Shown here: positions 1 through 11,926 of the stretch, in pieces
Position numbering within the stretch: position 1 is the stretch's first letter
Layout: each line of letters starts with the position of its first letter
Origin: Vitellaria paradoxa
Taxonomy: Eukaryota > Streptophyta > Magnoliopsida > Ericales > Sapotaceae
Length of the DNA: 64,000 nucleotides
Assembly: GCA_019916065.1 (NCBI GenBank)
Contig: CM034240.1
Span: 37,127,389-37,191,388, forward strand
Direction: 5' to 3'
Program-made: the position numbers and the translations under genes
The notes under the pieces: model-generated
Told to the model about the DNA's origin: nothing
Database searches by the model: none
What the model saw: only the letters and a program-made list of their open reading frames with translations

Positions 1-188
1 ACCTGGGTTACCATGTTTATTCATCTTCCTCGGCACAGATCAGGCGAGAGAGTCCTATTTGGCCGATGACTCATCTCCTTACCATTTGTCTTCAACCCCC
101 TCTTCATTCCTTCTCACGATAAACCCTTTATCTTCTTCCTTATGTTCACCCTCCTGTGTAAGTTTCTGAAACCTTAATCCCGACAACC

Positions 189-1761
189 ATGGTGAAAACC
201 AAAGGTCTACACGTGAGTTCAAGCAAGAGAATGACTAATGGTGGAAAGAAGAGCACACTGTCAGCAAAGAAGAGTGCAAAATCGAAAGGCAAAAATTCAA
301 AGCAGAAGACGAAATGGTCCCGAGGGGGTTCTCTGCACAATCTTCCAAATCGAATGGCCTCTACCAATTTTGACCCTCCATCTCCTGTTTCATTGTCTTC
401 GAATTCTGAGCAGTTCATTTCTGAATCTAACAGAAGAAGCCGTGGTTCTGCAACTTCTCAATCAACTCCCAGTGCTCCCTCCAGCCCTCGAGTTCTCCAT
501 TTCCCTTCAGTGGAAATTTTCTGGCTGGTTGTCTACCACTATTTGACTCATGCTTCTCCAAACACCCTATCCATGTTGAACGCCAAGTAGATTTTTCCCA
601 TTTCACTGCCAAGTTCACTTTTATTCGTGAAATCTTTGAAAACCGGGGCTGGGTTAGAATCGGGAATATCTAGGGGAGGGCATCTATCGATCTTATTAGA
701 GAGTTTTACACCAATGTTCATCAAGTTTCTCTTGACTAAGGGTGTTTTGATTCTCTAGTTCGAGGCACTGCTATTCATGTTTTTGTTGAAGACCTTACCT
801 CATTTCTTAAGATTTCTAGAACCCCTAATCCTGAATTTCCACATGTCGATTGGTCTACTTATCCTCCCATTTCTAAACTTCCACACCAATGCGTGATAAT
901 CCATACCCCTGGTACCCTGGAATGCTTTTTCGACAAAGTGACCTATTTGTCCCTTTCCATGTCCTGAATATAATTTGTGATTCTCTCATCACTCCCGCCA
1001 ATCGTTCTTCAAAAATCTCATAGGAGAAAATCAAATTACTCTACTGCCTGACTCACGAAATTACCATCGACTTACCGTCTCTCATTCTTCAGTCCATTGT
1101 TACTGCTCATACTCAGAAAAATTTGAGGCTTGGTTTACCATATGGGATTCTTCTCACAAATCTTTTGAGAGATAAATTTGCCATCATTAAAAGGCCTGAG
1201 GAACCATCACTCTCTCCTGACCTACCCATTAACCGAACCACCATTAAATGCACCATTGCTTGGAAACAACCCATTCAATCTCCTTCTGGTGATATTCGGT
1301 TTGGTCAAGTGCCCTTTCCATTATCTGGTGGTCCTTTCTCTGTAGAGCAACGTTCCCATCTTGCTGTCGATTTTAGAAGTCCTGGTGATCCTCTGTCCGT
1401 AGTTGTCTACACCCTCACAGCCTTCACTGAGAGACTCACTCGTCTGGAGCGTTCTAATCTAGAGTTCCAGACTGCAGTTCAAGATCGGCTCTAGAAATTG
1501 GAAGATACTCTTCAAACCAACATGGATACTCTTTAGTTGAACATGCTGGAACATCTTAAGGCAGCAGCACTGTCAGCTGCAAAATGTGAGACCGAGATGG
1601 CTAAAATTGTCTCCTCTATCAAAGATTTGGTTACTCCAGCAGAGGCTACTCTCAACCATGTTTCCAGTCAGGTGCAGACCCTCAGCAACGATGTTGGTGA
1701 CCTCTACCGTACCTTTGCTCACATTGAACGATTTTGTCATCCTGGTGCTTGGTCTCACTGA
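189..1761 (+). pseudogene. Broken retrotransposon accessory (putative plant transposon protein / env-like) ORF
   Basis: The reading starts at an ATG at 189 with a basic Lys/Ser-rich stretch (KKSAKSKGKNSK) and a Ser/Pro-rich linker. It shifts frame near 550-590 and continues as FTAKFTFIREIFENRGW and REFYTNVHQVSL. The later blocks are LVRGTAIHVFVEDL, LPYGILLTNLLR (about 1133-1168) and a C-terminal coiled-coil-like part with ERLTRLERSNLEFQ and SSQVQTLSNDVGDL, ending at the stop near 1761. The order 'ENRGW ... EFY.N.H ... VRG..I ... LPYG..LT' matches the plant transposon-associated domain found downstream of pol in several LTR retrotransposons. At least two frameshifts and several in-frame stops (for example near 669, 737, 1492 and 1534) show it is dead. 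It has no cellular function that I can assign. Confidence 0.55.
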
Positions 1762-2124
1762 TCTCTGTTTCTCTATTTGTTTCTTTTTTGCTTATTTTTT
1801 ATTTTGACTCATGGAACAGAATTGACATAGTATTTCTAGCTCTTTTGACTTAATGGGTTTGTCAATTCTCACAAAAAATGGGAGATACCAGTGAAATATT
1901 GAGGAGGAGTATTACTTGAGGGGGAGAACAGTGTGATTAAAGGGGTCATGTCATGAGCATATTTGCAAGTATTTGATAATTATGTTTTTCATTCTTAATG
2001 CACTGTTATGATTATTCAGATTTTGCAAGATTGCTCAAAATGTTGGATTAGTTAGGACATGTGACATTTTTTTGTAATGTTGGGGTTGGGTATGTTTTGT
2101 CTTGGAATTGCCAAAGGGGGAGAT

Positions 2125-3000
2125 TGTTAGTGTTTGTATAGGTTTTTGATTGGCAATTCTCAAGCAAACATTTTTCTTGTATTTGTTTCCTAAAAATGTC
2201 ACAATGTGGTTGAATTTGTTCACAAACATAAGCTAAAGAGTGTTTGTGAATCATTGAGTTTGTTAGGAGAAGAACTGTGGAAGAGGTGGATGCTGCCGTG
2301 CTCTGCTTTTTGGTCATTCTCTCTGTTTTTAATTGAAAAAGTTTTCTGGAGTTTGACAGTAAGTGAACAGTAGGGTTCGCGAGCATGAACAGGGAAGCTC
2401 TTGCACAAGAGCTGCCCTAATTAGTTGCGCAGAATTTTTTAAAAGAAACTTTAAAAGACCTTTTTACCCATCTTCTTTGATATAAAAAGTAAATATTCTT
2501 TTCCAACCCTAGGCTTTTAGACCGGTGAGCTTACTCTTAGTATTTTTGGGCAAAAAGCTGAGAGGATGACCTAGGGTTTTCATTTTGGTTCAACATCAAG
2601 AAGATCATTTCCATCTTTGGCAGCAATCTAACTTTCTGGAGCTCAGATCTATGGTGTGGAATCAGATTGGGGAGCTTATTCTTCATAGATTGAAGGCTGG
2701 AATCTTCAAGGTTGAGGTGAGTTGCGGGTGGTCTAGCAAGTAAGGTCAGGGAAGTTGATGTACAAGTAGATCAATGGTTTTTTGGTCGGGAAAACTTGTA
2801 AAACTCTCCTTGAGTATCTTGTAACCTCATTTTTACATAGTGAAAATTTTTAAGCTGATCCACTTAAGGATCCGAAGTTGTTTCTCCTTTGTGTTCAAAG
2901 GAGTTTTTACCCTTGTTAACACATCCTTGTGTTCTTGTGGTGGTTATTTATTGTGAGCTGAATATTATTATGAATGATTCTTAGTTTCAACTTATTATTA
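2125..3000 (+). repeat. 3' LTR of the left-edge retrotransposon
   Basis: The sequence begins TGTTAGTG directly after a purine tract. It contains a TATA-like box (gatataaaaag, about 2479-2489) and a stretch about 300-450 bp further on that looks like R/U5, near 'cttgtaacctc'. The 5' boundary is clear. The 3' boundary is a guess, because neither a matching LTR copy nor a target duplication can be seen. The minus-strand ORFs across this interval have no family signature and I treat them as chance. Confidence 0.5.
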
Positions 3001-3150
3001 CTTGTTTTGGATACTTGTGTGTGATTTGGGACTGTCAATTTTGTTGTTTTACTATATATGAATTGATATTATTATATTTGTTATATTTATGGATATTATG
3101 AATGTCTTAGTTCATGTCTTAATGATGTTGTTTTAGTTCATGTCTTAATG

Positions 3151-3152
<2 letters not shown>

Positions 3153-3184
<32 letters not shown>
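3153..3184. repeat. (AT)16 microsatellite
   Basis: An uninterrupted AT dinucleotide run of 32 bp. It lies beside a short direct duplication of 'ttagttcatgtcttaatga' at about 3108-3150. Confidence 0.95.
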
Positions 3185-3186
<2 letters not shown>

Positions 3187-3289
3187 CACAAGGTTCATAA
3201 TTGTTGTTGTCGTATTAGTGTTTGTAACGTAAAATTGTGTTTGTTGTTGTATTAGTGATTGTGTTAACAGGAGTTATATAGAAACAGTT

Positions 3290-3440
3290 TGTTCAGAGAA
3301 AGAGTGCTTTTAGAAAACACTAAGGAAAGTTCAGAATGCACTCTCTTAGAAAACACCTTTTGAAATGATATTTTTAGAAAGCGCTCATTGAAATGGCATT
3401 TTCTAAAAACACTCTTTGAAAGAATGTTTTCTCAACTAAT
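3290..3440. repeat. Short imperfect inverted repeat / possible MITE remnant
   Basis: The motif 'gagtgcttttagaaaacac' near 3301 recurs inverted as 'gcattttctaaaaacactc' near 3395. Two more partial direct copies lie between them (around 3345 and 3375). The arms could fold into an imperfect hairpin. I found no convincing target duplication, so the mobile-element interpretation is weak. Confidence 0.35.
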
Positions 3441-3613
3441 AATATTTTTTTAAATGCTAAAAGATCATTAGTATTCAGTCAAATACGGATTAAATAATAA
3501 AAAAAATATCCCTTATATAGCATTGTCATATTCAAACAGGTTCCACCACCATGAAGAGCCTGGAATTCCGAGGAAGATAGAAAAATATCATAGCATATTT
3601 CTTTAATTTTATA

Positions 3614-4005
3614 CTAAACCGAGCATCATCCAACCTTTTTCGCTGCTGATACATCATCCTTGCCACCCTCATTAATGGTTTGCCCCTTGGGCAAGGTTGC
3701 TGGGTCATCCCCAATGTCCAGAGCCTCCCTACTGACGACACGGCATATTTGAGTAAGAACTTCTGTAAAGGCATTTTCCACGTTCATGTACTCTAAAGCA
3801 GAGGTCTCCACGAAAAAGGTGTTCTCTCTTTCAGCAAATGCCTTGGCATCCTCGGTAGAAACAGCCCGCAAGTGACACAAATCTACCTTGTTTCCAACAA
3901 GCATGATCACAATGTTTGAATCCGTGTGGTCCCAAAGCTCCTTTAACCATCTCTCTGCGTTCTCAAATGTCACATACCGGGTGACATCATAAACAAGCAA
4001 TGCAC
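3614..4005 (-). pseudogene. Rab GTPase (RABA1/Rab11-like) exon 2, pseudogene
   Basis: Read on the minus strand, a 3' splice site (tag, then GTGCATTGCTT) opens an exon coding ALLVYDVTR, then the G4 motif NKVD and the G5 motif ETSALE. It continues through the Rab11/RABA signature FTEVLTQI and a hypervariable tail ending KKVG. This is the second exon of the usual two-exon plant RABA1 genes. After KKVG the frame reads TGA TGC, where the family has two cysteines for geranylgeranylation. A single C-to-A change would therefore remove both prenylation cysteines; the downstream codons TGC TCG GTT TAG (3614-3625) are still readable. Exon 1, with the P-loop and switch regions, is not found in the following kilobases, where transposon sequence starts at about 4.64 kb. 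Other family-atypical residues are LWDH for LRDH and LCHL for LRHL. A membrane-trafficking function is therefore no longer expected. Confidence 0.8.
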
Positions 4006-4640
4006 CTACCTATAGCTCCTCAATAGTTTGAAATCAGTTAAGAATCCATTCCTAGGGGAACATAATTTAGTCAAAATCCTTTGCAATCACATAAACACTA
4101 TGGAAAAACTTAAAGAAAGATAAGTTATTCAATGAAAAAAAGCTGACCTAGATCTATGTATCAGACAATTAGGTTGCACAGCTAAAACAAAGAATAAGGA
4201 TCTAAGAACAAGGCCAAATAGGATGTGGTTGAAAGTTGAAGCAAACTAAAAATATTTTCCTTTTGTCTTTTCTTACTTATATAAGTAGGTTCCAAAAAAA
4301 ACAGCAATTAAAATTTGAAAAAACACTGCTCAGATCAAATCATCATCTTATGATATCCCATATAAAAAATAATAGGGTCACTGGGTTCATTCCCCAAAAT
4401 CTTTATGATGGTCCCAGCCAAAGCCTTATGATAATTCACACGAAATAACTCTGTTTATGGCAAAAGTAAACCAAGATAATGGATAACAAATTTCTCAATG
4501 ATTTTATTCATGTCTTAGGCTACTTTTAAATAAGCAAAGCCTAACTACTTCTATGTACAAATTACCAAAATAAAAGATTACTGCTAGCTATAGAAAACAA
4601 CAACAAAGAAAATAAGGCTGATTTATCTAAACGGGTAGTT
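4006..4640. other. Remnant intron / AT-rich spacer
   Basis: This interval lies upstream (on the minus strand) of the Rab exon and would be its intron. I see no Rab exon 1, RNA gene or clear repeat in it. Confidence 0.5.
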
Positions 4641-5700
4641 AACTTGGTCCTTTTGGACTCTACTTCTCCATGCCCTGCTCTACAAGACACTCGCGACTCG
4701 CATGCAACGTCTCTCAATCAAAGATTATCCCCAATACTTGGGATTTGGCTTTGGTTGTCTTTCTGATTTCCTCGGCTTATTATTGTTCCTCCCTATAGGT
4801 GGACCCTTTTCCTTAAGGTCCACATTTGAGAATTAATTCATCAACACCTACGTGTTTTCGATGTTACCTCCTCTGTAGGTAGGTGTTTTCATTGAACCAA
4901 ACTTTCTTCCACAAAAGTAGAGCCGTGCTTGACCCAACAAATTTCCAATATGCACGAAGGCTCTAAGATAATAACTCCTTCATTCGAAACTGGGGGTAAT
5001 AACTTCCAAGTTGGTTTTCAATTGTTTAAGCAGCTCATCCCTGGATAATAAACTTTTGTCTACCTCATTTACAAGTGATAAACCATCCTGATAAGCCGGA
5101 ATGGGTGGCGAATGATGCCCATATAATGCCTGGAATAGGGTTTTACCTATAAAGACATGATAAGTAGTATTATACCACAATTCGGCTTAAGGAAGGTAAG
5201 CACTCCATTTTTGCGGCCACTAATGGACAGAGCTTCTCAAGTATTGTTCCACACAAGTTGATTGCCTCTATCTGTCCATTGGTTTGTGGGTGGTAGACAG
5301 AGTTAAGTCGCACCTTGGTGCCTGACATCTTAAAAAACTCTTGCCAAAACTTATTTATAAATATCAGGTCACGATCACTAATGATAGACTGAGGTAGGCC
5401 ATGCTATTTAATCACCCCTTCCACAAATTTTTTCGCCACAGTTTTAATAGTAAAAGGGTGAGTTAAAGTAAGGAAAGGGCTAATTTACTTAGCCTATCAA
5501 TGACTACCAATATAGCATCCTTGCTATTGGAAGTGGGCAAACCTTCAATGAAATCAAGAGTAATGTCATCCTATACTTAACACAGAATAGACAAAGGTTG
5601 TAGAAATCTTACAGGTGCCAAATTCTTATCCTGGCTAGTGCAAGGAGTTCCACTGAAGTCATGTTCCTCAATCTATTCAAAAAGCTGGGGCTTACAGAAG
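4640..5700 (-). mobile_element. Ty3/gypsy (chromovirus-type) integrase fragment
   Basis: Read from 5700 down to about 4640, the minus strand gives a decayed integrase: LDFIEGLPTSN with the first catalytic Asp, VVIDRLSKLA, SIISDRDLIF with the second Asp, FWQEFF, VYHPQTNGQIE with the catalytic Glu, and TPFQALYG-like ALYGHHSPPIPAY near 5100. Frameshifts and stops interrupt it. Only the integrase core and its C-terminal side are present; gag, RT and LTRs are missing. It lies head-to-head with the next, plus-strand Tat element, so these are two different insertions or a rearranged junction. Confidence 0.75.
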
Positions 5701-5779
5701 AGGACTTGGAGTCGATTGAGTGTCTACTCATTGGTTTCAATTCCGTTCCAGTCTAGCCACTAGGGAGAGTGATTATTCT

Positions 5780-8700
5780 TGCTTAGAGTAGACAAGTTGA
5801 ATATGAAATAAAATTTACAGTAATAGATACATCGTCTTCCTACAATGCAATAGTATGGAGGTTTTGGATTCACATACTGAAGGCGATCCCGTCTACTTAC
5901 CACCCAATTCTCAAGTTTCCATGTGGTGATGAGGTGATAAAGATCAGGGGGATCAAGATATATCTAGGAGGTGCTTTACTACTTCTCTAAAGTCTAAGCC
6001 CCTGCTCAAGTAGGTTTAACTTACAAAGATGCCCTAAGATACCCCAAAGATCGATGATGTTGGGAGTGATCCAGAGAAGAAAGTTATTGAAAGTTTGGAG
6101 AAAGTCCAAAATGGTTTAGTCGAAGATGACAAGTTCTTTCTAATTGGGTCCAATTTGGGAGCCAGGAAGAAAATGGAGCTAACAAAGATGTTGCTAAAAA
6201 ACATTGGTACATTTGCCTGGACGCCTCAAGAGATGCCAGGTATTTCTCCTGAAGTTATGAGTCGTAAGCTGAATGTTAATTCAGGAACAAAATCGGTGAT
6301 TCAACAGGCAAAAAGATCTCTTCTGCAGCACGTTGAGTTATGATTGAAGAGGTCGGCAGGCTACTTGATGCTGAGGCCATTAGGGAGGTTTCATATCTTG
6401 AGTGGCTAAAAAATACAGTGATCATTAAGAAAAATAATAGGAAATGGAGGGTCTGTATTGATTACACGAACTTGAATAAAGCATGTCCTAAGGATCCTTT
6501 CCCACTACCGAATATTGATCAACTAGTAGATTCAACAGCTGGGAGCTCCAAGATGTCATTTCTAGATGCATACAGGAGATATCATTAGATTCTAATGTAT
6601 AAGCCTGATAAGGAGAAAACTTCATTCATCACCCCGAGAAAAATATACTGCTACGAAGTCATGCCTTTTGGATTTAAGAATACTGGAGCCACTTACCAAC
6701 GATTGGTGACAAAGATGTTTAAGGAGGACCTTAGCAAGATAATGAAGGTCTACATTGATGATATGGTGGTCAAAAGCAAAGAGCCTAAGACCCATATTTA
6801 GCATTTATGACATGTGTCCTCTACTCTTGATGAATATAGGTTAAAGCTCAATGCCGCCAAGTGTGCATTTGGGGTTAGTTCAAGAAAGCTTTTAGGCCAC
6901 TTGGTCACCAAACGAGGAATCAAAGCTAATCCCTAGCAGATCCGAGCTATTCAGGTAGTAGCTCCACCTTGTACGAAAAAAGAAATTCAAAAACTTACGG
7001 GGATGGTTGTAGCACTTAATAGATTCATCAATCAAGTATCAAATAAGTGCCGACCTTTCTTTAAGTTATTAAAGGGGGCAAATAATATGGTCTGGGATGA
7101 GGAGGTTGATCAAGCACTAGAGAAGTTGAAGGAATATCTGACAACTATCGTAATTTTGTCAATTTCCCAGCCATGGAACGTTTTGTAACTTTATTTGGCA
7201 GTGTCAGAACAAGTAGTGAGTGTTGTTCTGCTAAAAGAGGAAGATGGAAGGCAAAAGCCCAATTACTATGTGAGTAAAACCTTACAGGGGCCAAAGATGT
7301 ATATCTTCCTCTGGAGAAATTCACATTGGCATTGGTGACGGCATTTAAAAAATTGGCTCATTATTTTCACGCTCATACTATACAGGTGGTCACTAATCAA
7401 CCTATTGGCCAGCTTCTAAAGAATGCTAATATTACAGGAAGGATGGTGAACTAGGCAATAGCTTTTGGGGTTTTTGACATTGGAATTGTACCGAGGAGAG
7501 CAATAAAGATACAGGTCTTAGCAAATTTCATTGGAGAGTTCACCCCTAGTTCTCAACCAGATTCATGAGGTGTGGCAACTAAAGATAAATTTAGAAACTA
7601 AAGTAGTTGCACCATCATGGGAAATTGAGGTGGATAGGTTTTCGTCTAAGAGGGGTGCTAGGTTTAGTGTGGTTTTAACAATTCCTAAGGGGGTGACCAT
7701 TGAGTATACTATCAAGCTGGGTTTTGAAACAACTAATAATGAGGCTGAGTATGAGGCTTTCTTAGCTGGACTTTATATTACTTGGCGCTTGTTTGCTCAG
7801 AATGTATTGATCAAGATAGATTTTCAGTTGGTGGCAAATCAATTAAAGGGTGAGCATGTAGCAAAAAATGAAAGGATGGAAAAGTATTTGAATCTATCAA
7901 AGAAAAAACTAGAAGGCTTCAATATCATTAGAATTGAGTTGATAGGAAAAGACCACAATACTCATGCTGATGCTCTGGAAACATTAGCCGCAACCTTGGC
8001 AGCCAGGCTAACTGACACTGTTTTCTTTAAAGTGTTAAAGAGGCTAAGTGTGCTAAAGGGAGAAGTGGTGGCCTACATTGATTTGGATCCTTCCTAAATG
8101 GATCCAATTGTCTCTTACATGAAGAATGGGACTCTCCCTGAGGACAAGATACAAGTAAGGAAGCTAAGGTTAAAACTACAAGGTTCTAGCTGTCCCCTGA
8201 CCACAAACTGTATAGAAAGTCTTTCACAGACCCCTACCTTCTTTGTGTTCATCCTGATAAGGTACAATCATTGGCTCATAGGACAATTACCCAAGGCTAC
8301 CGGTGGCTAAGGATGGGAAGAGATGCTTAAGTTTATGTTTATAAATGTAAGAAATGCCAAACGTTTACTCCAGTTCCTCATCAACCTACTCAAGAGATCA
8401 GTCCTCTCACTAGTCCGTGGCTATTTGCTCCATGGGGTATTGACATAACGGGGCCATTACCTACTACTACTAGAAATAAGAAGTGGTTGGTGGTTAGCAC
8501 AGATTATGTTACTAAGTGGGTGGAGGTGAAGCCTTTAGCTCATATCAAAGATGTATATATCATCCGTTTTGTGTGGAAGAACATTATTACAAGATATAAC
8601 ATCCTTAGGACACTTCTTTTTTATAATGGGACACAGTTTAATAGCTTTCCATTTAGGGAATATTGTTCTAGGTATAGGATCAAGAATGTCTACTCGTCAC

Positions 8701-9049
8701 CTGCCTACCATCAGAGCAATGGACAAGATGAGGCTTCCAATAAGGTTATTCTAAATGGCATCAAAAAGAATTTAGAGGTAGCTAAACTAACGGCAAATGG
8801 GTTGAAGAGCTTCCAATGGTGTTGTGGATGCATAGAATTGCCCCGAGGAAATCCACAGGTGAGACTATTTCTCTTACTTATGGGATGGAAGCAGTCATAT
8901 CACTGGAGGTTGGCATTCCTACTATCCGCACAGCAGCTTTTGATCAAGGAGAAAATGATAAGGTAATGGGTGTTAGCTTGGATTTACTTGAGGAGAAGAG
9001 GAAATTAGTTGCAATAAGGTTGGCATCCTATCAACAAGAGATAAATAGG
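5780..9049 (+). pseudogene. Tat-element pol: PR end, RT, RNase H, aRNase H, integrase (broken)
   Basis: Recognisable blocks are: PR end STYHPILKFP (about 5900); RT linker FAWTPQEMPGI (6213); IREVSYLEWLKNTVIIKK; the RT core with CPKDPFPLPNID (6484-6519); MPFGFKNTGATYQRL; and the polymerase box YIDD (about 6753). The connection RNase H is degraded. The archaeal RNase H has the typical TTNNEAEYEAFLAGL (about 7728-7772) and HTHADALE motifs. Integrase shows VYSSPAYHQSNGQ. In-frame stops occur at 6586-6588 (where 'YHQI' is normal), around 6799 and 6808, and 7452-7454, and frameshifts lie near 6340 and 8820. The reading is interrupted at codon 9047-9049 by the CACTA insertion. Confidence 0.8.
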
Positions 9050-9059
9050 CACTACAAGA

Positions 9060-9700
9060 AATTACGCTTGTAGTGACAACAAAAGTTGTCATTGAAAGTA
9101 TGGCTTTTGTCACAAAAACCTTTTAGTGACGACTAAATCTAATGCGACAATAATTTGTTCTTGTCACTAAAACTTATCTTTCAGAGACAAGCGCATGTTG
9201 CCACAAAAGGATTATTTTTTGTGACGACTAAACCTGTCACTAATTAATATATTTAGTAACACAAAATTTTGTCATAGAATCCTATAAAGTTGTCACTACT
9301 AATTTTTTCTATTCTTTCAAAATTAAAAAAATTATCCTTATAGTGGCAATATATTTTGTCAGTAAAAGTGTGTAACAGTTATCAGTGATTGTATTGTCAC
9401 AGAAAACATTATCAATGATAGCATTATATCTTGTCACTAAATTACATAACAGTGACGTATGATTTCATTGTTACAAAAATTATAGCTAGTGATAATCTGA
9501 TCTGTTGTCACAAAAAGTACATAATAATGATGAATAATTTCTTTGTCACAATAATTATGTCTAGTGACAATCTTTTCCATTACAAGTAATGTCCTTGGTG
9601 TGTAACAAATACAAGATGTTGTGACAACTATTTTGTCGTCACTTTATTTTTTTTATTTTATTTTTTGTGACAAGTTTCTTTACTTGTCACTATAAGTAAT
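9060..9700. repeat. CACTA left subterminal repeat array
   Basis: Dense direct and inverted copies of TTGTCACTA / TAGTGACAA-like 8-9-mers, for example near 9080, 9123, 9165, 9230, 9290, 9395, 9435, 9500, 9560 and 9655. A matching array occupies about 12340-13400 at the other end. Such arrays are the binding sites of the CACTA regulatory transposase and are needed for excision. Confidence 0.85.
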
Positions 9701-10144
9701 TTGTAATTTTACATTTAAATTTCATAATTTAAAATTTTCATATTTAAGGTTACTTATAGCTAGTAAGTAACTTTCAACAAAGAAATTTAAGTAAATAAAA
9801 TGCATATGTTACATAAAAATTTAAAATCTCTAATCCATAAATTTGTCATAATAATATTCAAAAAAAACATTTACACTACTCTGATGCATTTGTCTTTAGT
9901 GTACTACAATTAATGGTTAAAGCATAAGAGAAAACATTTGTATCTAAATATCCTAAAGTTGCCAGAAGCAGCTCCGAACAGTCAATATCATCAAACATCC
10001 TGTAAAAAAAAATTAACATACAAAAGATAAAATAAGTATCCAGAATGTTTTACACTAAACATGCTCAGTTCTAACATAAGTGAAATTATAATTTTTTCAA
10101 ATTAGAAAACAGAAAAGTAGAATTAACGCTTACCCTATTTAAGT

Positions 10145-10985
10145 CTATGGAATGTAATGGTCTTGATTGGGACATGGAGCTAAAAAAGCTGCCATTCGTT
10201 CTTGAAATATTACATCGAATTCACTTTGCATTTGAGCTCAAATATCTGCTTTGAGTTGTTCTTCTACCTGCGGTCTAAGTTTAGTTATAAGCTCAGCATG
10301 TATATCCTCGTTGGTATTAGCTTTGATCTACCCTCTAATATTTTCAACATCAGCACGTATGTCAACAATTATTTTTTCCTTAACCGACTCCACAGCCCTT
10401 TATACTTCTTCTTGCATATTCTCTTGGAACCTTTCCTTCTTACTTGGTGCTTTTTTTCCTGCACCCTTTCCACGAAAATAACCAGGCTTTTCACCAAGAA
10501 CTTGCAATAACGTCTCGTCATGGGTCAACTAAGATTCTTGGTCTTCTGGTTGTTGTGTGACAAGATCATAAAGTTTTTTTCTACATTATAATTACCATAA
10601 AGTTAGTTCAACAATATCAAAATGTAACACTAGACACAAAATTAAGTAAAGTGTAATATTATTCATTTATTCTTACATGAACTTCTCTATATTTAGGATC
10701 AGACCATCGCAAATTTCCTTCTTTGTCCTTCTTAGTATGTTGGAGTAGCCAAACTTCATCTGGTGGTGCTTTATCTCCAATAAGTGGATCTCTCTTCAAA
10801 AAAATAAAAAATAAAAATTAATCATGTTAAGTAGTAAGCCATTATCAAGTTCATGTAATAATACATAATTAAAAATTCTAACTATATTTAATAAATTCGC
10901 AGGAAATTAAGATAAAAAAAATTACCATTGACTTTTCAATTTCAGCAAAAGACCTTGTACCACAAGTAAGCTTGGTCAGTAGCTT
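10145..10985 (-). pseudogene. CACTA plant transposase (Ptta/En/Spm, TNP1-type) remnant
   Basis: On the minus strand, one exon codes LTCGTRSFAEIEKSM and ends at a gtaatt donor near 10925. The next (about 10680-10800) codes DPLIGDKAPPDEVWLLQHT and then KKDKEGNLRWSDPKYREV. The last (about 10145-10580) codes LLQVLGEKPGYFRGKG, a Lys-rich linker and an acidic/amphipathic helix region (KEKIIVDIRADVENIRG, AELITKLRPQVEEQLKADI). This is the C-terminal half of the plant Ptta/En/Spm transposase family, normally 'ARSF ... TH..KDG.. ... GPKPT' followed by a coiled coil. In-frame stops occur within the last exon. Upstream exons were not recognised. Confidence 0.65.
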
Positions 10986-11926
10986 AGATCTATTTGGTCA
11001 CTAGCTTAGATCATTTCATGGTACACCAAAAACACTTCCAAGCCAAAGACATAATTGGACTGGGTCTAAAAGCGGTGGCTGTTCAAGACCTCTGTCTTTT
11101 TTTTCATATCATTTTCATTGTAATTTTATATGGAAAGCTGTTTTTTAAACCATTTTTTTTTCAAATTACACACATGTTGAAAAATCCTTTAACTCTTTTT
11201 TTACACTTAAAAGGGCTACAAATGCAAGCAATATGCAATCTACAATGAAAAAAATCAAAGCCTCCCAAGTACTAGTTTCAAGATCAAGTGCTCATTCACT
11301 TCCTAACACCAACAAGAGTAATGTGCTCAGTACAAGCCTCTCTAAGCATAATCAGATTGGTCAAGCAAGTACACTTTTGTTGTTTGTATTTTTTTTTTTT
11401 TTTTGGGTATCATTCTTGGACATCTGTTGAATCAGATTTATTGTCCGCATCAAATAAAAATGGTATTGTTCTTAGAGTAATCATATTGCCAATCAGGTTA
11501 GCTTTGTAAAATTCCCAATTTTTGATTGGTCTGAATAAGACATACTTTTTCCTATACAAACTAATGCCTATCTACAATAAATGAAAATTTTGTTTTTTAG
11601 TACTTAAAACTTACTTTTCTTTTCAGTAGATATTGTTCAAAAGAGTGCTGGAATGCAAGGTTCATCCAAAAAAAATCAAAATATTTGCAAGTAAAGCAAA
11701 GTAAAAAGATAAAAAACTAGTAGAATTTCTCTCCTCTTTTATGGCTTACAACTATAAAAAAAAAACCAATAGAATGCATGACCCTTTGAGTTGCTTTTAG
11801 GAATAGATCAAACAAAAGAGAGGGGCCCAAATAATACACAATAATTCCACAACCTAGATCAAGCAAATAGATTCAAACATAAACTAATTTTACATAACTA
11901 AGAACCCAACAGGAAACCCCAAAAAA

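Larger units (their letters stand above)
1..3000 (+). mobile_element. LTR retrotransposon, 3' half (internal region plus 3' LTR), cut by window edge
   Basis: The left 3 kb reads as the end of an LTR retrotransposon. A degenerate accessory ORF (189-1761) is followed by about 360 bp of non-coding DNA, a polypurine tract (aaagggggaga, about 2113-2123) and a TGTTAG start typical of an LTR at 2125. The gag-pol part and the 5' LTR would lie upstream of the window. The right end is not sharply defined; I place it near 3000 because no second LTR copy is available for alignment. A copia (SIRE-like) origin fits the layout of a late extra ORF, GGGGGAGATTGTTAG tract and long LTR, but no pol domain is visible here, so the lineage is an inference. 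Confidence 0.6.

Noticed and set aside
189..590. Open frame as a separate basic host protein
   Set aside because: Its frame continues, after a shift, into the transposon-associated domain, and it lies just 5' of a PPT/LTR; no host homology is visible.
2035..2408. Three overlapping minus-strand open frames
   Set aside because: They are antisense to an LTR and have no family signature.
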